Made by a program: the position numbers and the translations under genes. DNA of 9,558 bases from positions 541 through 10,098 of the forward strand of contig PKYX01000109.1 in the NCBI GenBank assembly GCA_003132825.1, written 5' to 3'. Below the pieces are notes generated by a model, which ran no database searches, was not told where the DNA came from, and saw nothing but the letters and a program-made list of their open reading frames with translations. Position 1 is the first letter of the stretch, and every line of letters starts with the position of its first letter. This document shows, piece by piece, positions 6,750-9,558 of this stretch. The DNA is from Acidobacteriaceae bacterium. Its GTDB lineage: Bacteria; Acidobacteriota; Terriglobia; Terriglobales; Acidobacteriaceae.

Positions 6750-6986
6750 TTACTCCTGCCCCAGCGCCTTATCGAGAATCACGCTGGCGGCCTCGGTTGG
6801 AGATTTGACGATCTCAGGGATCATCCACTTCACCTTGCCAGCCTTGATCTCGTCCTGCGCGATGCGACAGGGTTTGCGGGAATGGGTGTCAATCACCGGA
6901 GGCGCGCCGCTCTGCAATTGCCGGGCGCGACGGGCTGCTACCAGGATATAGCGATAATTGCTGTCGAATCCGTCCATCAACTTCAT
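6750..6986 (-). CDS. rpoZ: DNA-directed RNA polymerase omega subunit
   Basis: Omega helps assemble and stabilise the RNA polymerase core by clamping the beta' subunit, and in many bacteria forms part of the ppGpp site. The 78-residue protein has the family's DSNYRYILVAARRARQLQSG block (8–27), then P.V..HSRKPCRIAQDEI (30–47), typical of omega in Acidobacteria and Deltaproteobacteria. The ATG at 6986 is preceded by a very strong ribosome site on the minus strand, GGGGAGGAA (6991–6999), with good spacing, which fixes the start. The gene begins 19 bp after the gmk stop, so it is in the same operon. The gmk–rpoZ–coaBC order is widely conserved. Confidence 0.93.
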   Translation of the reverse strand: MKLMDGFDSNYRYILVAARRARQLQSGAPPVIDTHSRKPCRIAQDEIKAGKVKWMIPEIVKSPTEAASVILDKALGQE

Positions 6987-7005
6987 AACGTTCCTCCCCT
7001 ACTGC

Positions 7006-7689
7006 CTAAGCTCCACCCGTCCTAAATGAGCCCAGGATCGGTTCGATGCGTGCGCGCATATTGTTCAGACGGTGCAGTTCGGCCATAGCCACCATCGCGT
7101 TGTCGTCTGCTGACAATGGTTGGGCTCCTGAGCGCTTCAGCCGTTCCGCGAGAAGGATCGCCTTGAGAGCTTCCGTGGATTCTTCCAGGCGGTCGTTGAC
7201 CAAAATATAGTCGTATTTGGAGTAATTCTCAATCTCCCGAGTGGCCGTGGCCAACCGGAGCTGGATCACTTCTTCGCTATCCTGGCTACGGCTGCGCAGA
7301 CGCCTCTCCAGGGTGTTACGGTCGGGCGGGAGAATGAAGACGCCGACTGCGCGGGGAATCTTGCGCATGATCTGTTCCGCGCCCTGCACATCGATATCGA
7401 GCAGCAGGTCCTTGCCATGGTCTTCGGCCTGGAGCAGGAAGCGACGCGCGGTGCCGTAATAGTTGCGGAAAACATCGGCGTGCTCCAGGAATTGATCTTG
7501 GCGGACCATTTCTTCGAATTGGGGCCGCGACACGAAAAAATACTCCTGGCCGTCCTGCTCGCTGCCGCGGGGCGGGCGCGTGGTGTAGGAAACGGAAAAA
7601 TCGAGGCCGGGAACTTCCGGGCGGACTTTATCGACCAGAGTGGACTTGCCCGAACCGGAAGGCGCCGAGATGATGAAGACCGAGGTCAT
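7006..7689 (-). CDS. gmk: Guanylate kinase
   Basis: Guanylate kinase phosphorylates GMP (and dGMP) to GDP with ATP in the cytosol, and so feeds GTP and ppGpp pools. The 227-residue protein carries the P-loop SAPSGSGKST (8–17) right at the N-terminus, the GMP-binding YTTRPPRGSEQDGQEYFFV block (35–53), the lid-region block NYYGTARR, and LLLDIDVQGAEQI. The family usually ends at about 190–210 residues; here about 20 extra residues (QPLSADDNAMVAMAELHRLN and on) form a helical C-terminal extension of unknown purpose. Its ATG overlaps the yicC stop codon as ATGA and has no ribosome site of its own, so translation is probably coupled to yicC. Confidence 0.95.
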   Translation of the reverse strand: MTSVFIISAPSGSGKSTLVDKVRPEVPGLDFSVSYTTRPPRGSEQDGQEYFFVSRPQFEEMVRQDQFLEHADVFRNYYGTARRFLLQAEDHGKDLLLDIDVQGAEQIMRKIPRAVGVFILPPDRNTLERRLRSRSQDSEEVIQLRLATATREIENYSKYDYILVNDRLEESTEALKAILLAERLKRSGAQPLSADDNAMVAMAELHRLNNMRARIEPILGSFRTGGA

Positions 7690-8618
7690 TCGACGTTCTG
7701 CACTTGCTCACGGGCCTTCTCAATTTCGGACTTGATGGCCAGACCCAGTTCGGTGATTTTCAAAGCGTCGCCGGCCAGACCGGAAGTCTTCGAGAGCAGC
7801 GTGTTGGCCTCACGATTCATTTCCTGCAGGAGAAAATCCAGCTTCTTGCCTACCTCGCCCGATTGATCGAGCAGTCCGAGGAAGTGCTCGACGTGAGTCT
7901 GCAGGCGGACTAACTCTTCCTGAATGTCGCTGCGATCCACGAGCAACGCAGCCTCCTGCAAAACCCGCTCGGGATCCACCTGGCTCCCCAGCCATTCCTC
8001 GATGCGCGCCCGCAGGCGCTCGCTATAGATTTTCAGCACGGTTTGGCGATGCTTCTCGACGCCCTGGCTTGCGCTGTACACTTGGGCCATGCGCTCGCGC
8101 AGCTCGCGTTCGATGCCGCGCCCCTCCTCTTCGCGCATCTGGTTCAGTTTGTCGAGAGCCTCTTCCACCTGGGACAGCACGCAGGCTTCCAGGTCACCGT
8201 CGGCAGGTAGAATGGCGGCATCGAGCGCACCGGGCATACGCAGGACGGCGTTGAGGTCAGGTTCCGCCGCGATCCCAAACTCAGCCGCGGCCATGCGAAA
8301 GGCGTGCACGTAGCCCCCGACAATCTTCCGGTTGAGCGCCAGGCTCTCCCCCGCGGAGCGGTCCAGATTCAGGGCCAGTTCGACGTGGCCGCGAGACAGT
8401 TTTTCCTTGAGCCGGCGCCGCAAGTGCATTTCGAGAGAGTCGGTGTCGGAAGGTAGGCGGAAGTGGACGTCGAAAAAGCGGTGATTCACGGACTTGAGCG
8501 AGAGCGTGAAGGTGAGGCCGTTGCGGTTTTTGGAAGGATCAGCCGGTTGCCCGGGGGTTTGCCGATCCTCGATCTGGCCTTTGACTTGGGCGAAACCCGT
8601 CATGGAGCGAATGGGCAT
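7686..8618 (-). CDS. yicC: YicC-family endoribonuclease
   Basis: YicC-family proteins are found next to gmk in many bacteria. Recent work on the E. coli member reports an endoribonuclease that acts on small RNA; older annotation calls it a stress-induced protein. The 310-residue protein begins MPIRSMTGFAQ, the signature start, continues with LKSVNHRFFDVHFRLP (about 37–52), and ends with the conserved block KLDFLLQEMNREANTLLSK…EIEKAREQVQNVE. A polar insertion of about 15 residues (RQTPGQPADPSKNRNG) near residues 19–34 separates the first strand from the SVNHR motif and is unusual compared with the E. coli protein. The ATG at 8618 fits the family start. A TTG at 8651 would add 11 residues and is unlikely. 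There is no Shine-Dalgarno sequence. It is the first gene of the minus-strand cluster, and its TGA overlaps gmk. Confidence 0.92.
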   Translation of the reverse strand: MPIRSMTGFAQVKGQIEDRQTPGQPADPSKNRNGLTFTLSLKSVNHRFFDVHFRLPSDTDSLEMHLRRRLKEKLSRGHVELALNLDRSAGESLALNRKIVGGYVHAFRMAAAEFGIAAEPDLNAVLRMPGALDAAILPADGDLEACVLSQVEEALDKLNQMREEEGRGIERELRERMAQVYSASQGVEKHRQTVLKIYSERLRARIEEWLGSQVDPERVLQEAALLVDRSDIQEELVRLQTHVEHFLGLLDQSGEVGKKLDFLLQEMNREANTLLSKTSGLAGDALKITELGLAIKSEIEKAREQVQNVE

Positions 8619-8622
8619 AGTT

Positions 8623-8651
8623 TTTATGGGGTTGCACCCAGCCGGGCACAA
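8623..8651 (-). promoter_or_regulatory. Candidate promoter of the yicC–gmk–rpoZ–coaBC cluster
   Basis: On the minus strand TTGTGC (8651–8646) and CATAAA (8628–8623) are separated by exactly 17 bp, resembling -35 and -10 boxes. Only four bases lie between the -10 box and the yicC ATG at 8618, so a transcript from this promoter would start at or next to the ATG and be leaderless. This agrees with the missing ribosome site. The match to consensus is moderate. Confidence 0.35.
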
Positions 8652-8700
8652 CGTTTCATTCCCTCAACCAATCCGCGAGCGAGCCCTCTCCGTGTTTAGG

Positions 8701-8760
8701 GCTCGGATGCTTGGACCCCCGGGGGCTTTGCCTCGACCGTCCTGCTACGCTCAGGATGAC
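8701..8760. repeat. REP-like intergenic palindromic repeat
   Basis: Between msbA and yicC lies a GC-rich composite: the perfect palindrome CCCCCGGGGG (8716–8725), a GGCTTTGCC hairpin (8724–8732), and CCTG…CAGG (8741–8755) ending in CTCAGGATGAC. Read on the minus strand it begins GTCATCCTGAGCG, which I recognise as the start of a short intergenic repeat common in acidobacterial genomes (GTCATCCTGAGCG…GGGGGC…GCCCCC…). Such elements lie between genes and can act as RNA-stabilising or terminator-like hairpins. The family assignment is from memory. Confidence 0.45.
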
Positions 8761-8772
8761 ACAGAATACAGT

Positions 8773-9558
8773 TCACTGGCTCGCGATTCCCGCTTTGGGC
8801 TGGTCCGACTCGGCGAACTGCAGCTCGTACAGACGGCGGTATGTGCCCAGCTTTTTCATCAGCTCTTCGTGCGGACCGATGTCCGCAATGGCCCCATTTT
8901 CGAGTACCACGATGCGATCGGCGCGGCGCACCGTGGACAGGCGGTGAGCGATGACCACTACGGTTCGCGCCGCCATCAGATTCTGCAGAGCCGACTGCAC
9001 CAGAGCTTCCGATTCGCTGTCGAGCGCCGAAGTGGCTTCGTCGAGAATCAGAATGGGCGCGTTTTTCAGCAGCGCGCGCGCGATGGCGATGCGCTGGCGT
9101 TCGCCGCCCGACAGCCGCACGCCGCGTTCACCGATCACGGTATCGTAGCCCGCCGGAAGTTCCATGATGAAGTCGTGGGCCAAGGCGGCACGCGCCGCGG
9201 ACTCGACCAGCTTCTGCGAAACCGAGGGTCGGCCGTAGGCGATGTTGTTGCGCAGGGTGTCGTTGAAAAGCACGGTTTCCTGGGTCACGATGCCGACTTG
9301 CGAGCGCAACGATGCCAAGGTCGTATCGCGAACGTCGCGCCCATCGATCAACAGGCGGCCCCCCGTCACATCAAAAAAACGCGGGATGAGGTGAACCAGG
9401 GTGCTCTTGCCGGCGCCGCTTGAGCCGACCAGGGCAAGAACCTCTCCGGCGTTTACTTCGAGATTGATGTCCTGGAGAATCTCGCGTGCGGCATCGCCCG
9501 CGCCATCATAGGAGAAACAAACATTTTCAAAATGGATGCTCCGGGAAAAGGGCGCGAG
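8773..9558 (-). CDS. ABC exporter, MsbA/lipid-flippase type, C-terminal nucleotide-binding domain (partial)
   Basis: The frame is open from the window edge to the TGA at 8773–8775 and gives the last 261 residues. It is a complete ATP-binding domain: beta strands of the IHFENVCFSYDG type, Walker A GSSGAGKST (45–53), a Q-loop in IVTQETVLFNDT, the signature LSGGERQRIAIARALL, Walker B LILDEATSALD, and the H-loop AHRLSTV. FENV.FSYD, FNDTLRNNIAYG and the C-terminal YRRLYELQFAE are typical of the MsbA group, inner-membrane half-transporters that flip lipid A or other lipids as homodimers. The N-terminal membrane domain should lie beyond the window, so the substrate cannot be settled; a multidrug exporter of the same family is the alternative. 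The gene runs in the same direction as yicC, 154 bp upstream of it, and is probably a separate unit. Confidence 0.9.
   Translation of the reverse strand, partial: LAPFSRSIHFENVCFSYDGAGDAAREILQDINLEVNAGEVLALVGSSGAGKSTLVHLIPRFFDVTGGRLLIDGRDVRDTTLASLRSQVGIVTQETVLFNDTLRNNIAYGRPSVSQKLVESAARAALAHDFIMELPAGYDTVIGERGVRLSGGERQRIAIARALLKNAPILILDEATSALDSESEALVQSALQNLMAARTVVVIAHRLSTVRRADRIVVLENGAIADIGPHEELMKKLGTYRRLYELQFAESDQPKAGIASQ

Noticed and set aside
8494..9423. 309-residue plus-strand open frame across the msbA–yicC gap
   Set aside because: It runs antisense through two conserved genes and the repeat, and has no domain-like sequence.
1..9558. CRISPR array, prophage, anti-phage defence cluster or biosynthetic gene cluster
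   Set aside because: No regularly spaced repeats, phage genes or defence-type gene combinations were seen apart from the single vapBC pair.

Overview
The window looks like chromosomal DNA of a GC-rich Gram-negative bacterium, most likely an acidobacterium (Terriglobia/Koribacter-like). I infer this from the gene order yicC–gmk–rpoZ–coaBC–udg–priA, the style of the proteins, and an intergenic palindromic repeat of a kind I associate with acidobacterial genomes. No database search was possible, so the taxonomy is an inference.

Left edge (1–919), accessory. The minus strand carries a piece of what reads as an ISNCY-like DDE transposase that runs off the window and has lost its N-terminal part. 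Next to it, on the plus strand, is a complete vapBC type II toxin–antitoxin module. A candidate operator (two TGTACA palindromes 21 bp apart) and a very G-rich leader precede vapB. The vapB stop codon directly abuts the vapC start codon. A gene-free stretch of about 200 bp (920–1118) follows, holding only a short direct repeat.

Core region (1119–8618), mostly minus strand. Read in the direction of transcription from the right, the order is yicC, gmk (4-bp ATGA overlap with yicC), rpoZ, coaBC, a family-4 uracil-DNA glycosylase and priA. This is a housekeeping cluster for RNA metabolism, GMP to GDP conversion, the RNA polymerase omega subunit, coenzyme A synthesis, uracil excision and replication restart. 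A small NAD(P)-binding SDR-type gene sits on the opposite strand between the glycosylase gene and priA and interrupts the cluster.

Right edge (8619–9558). An intergenic stretch with a possible promoter for yicC and a REP-like palindromic repeat separates the cluster from the C-terminal nucleotide-binding domain of an MsbA-type ABC exporter, whose N-terminal part lies outside the window.

I found no convincing undescribed multi-gene system. The points most worth following up are the regulatory layout of vapBC beside a transposon remnant, the possibly leaderless yicC promoter, the Q-for-H change in the PriA DEAD-box motif, and the intergenic repeats.
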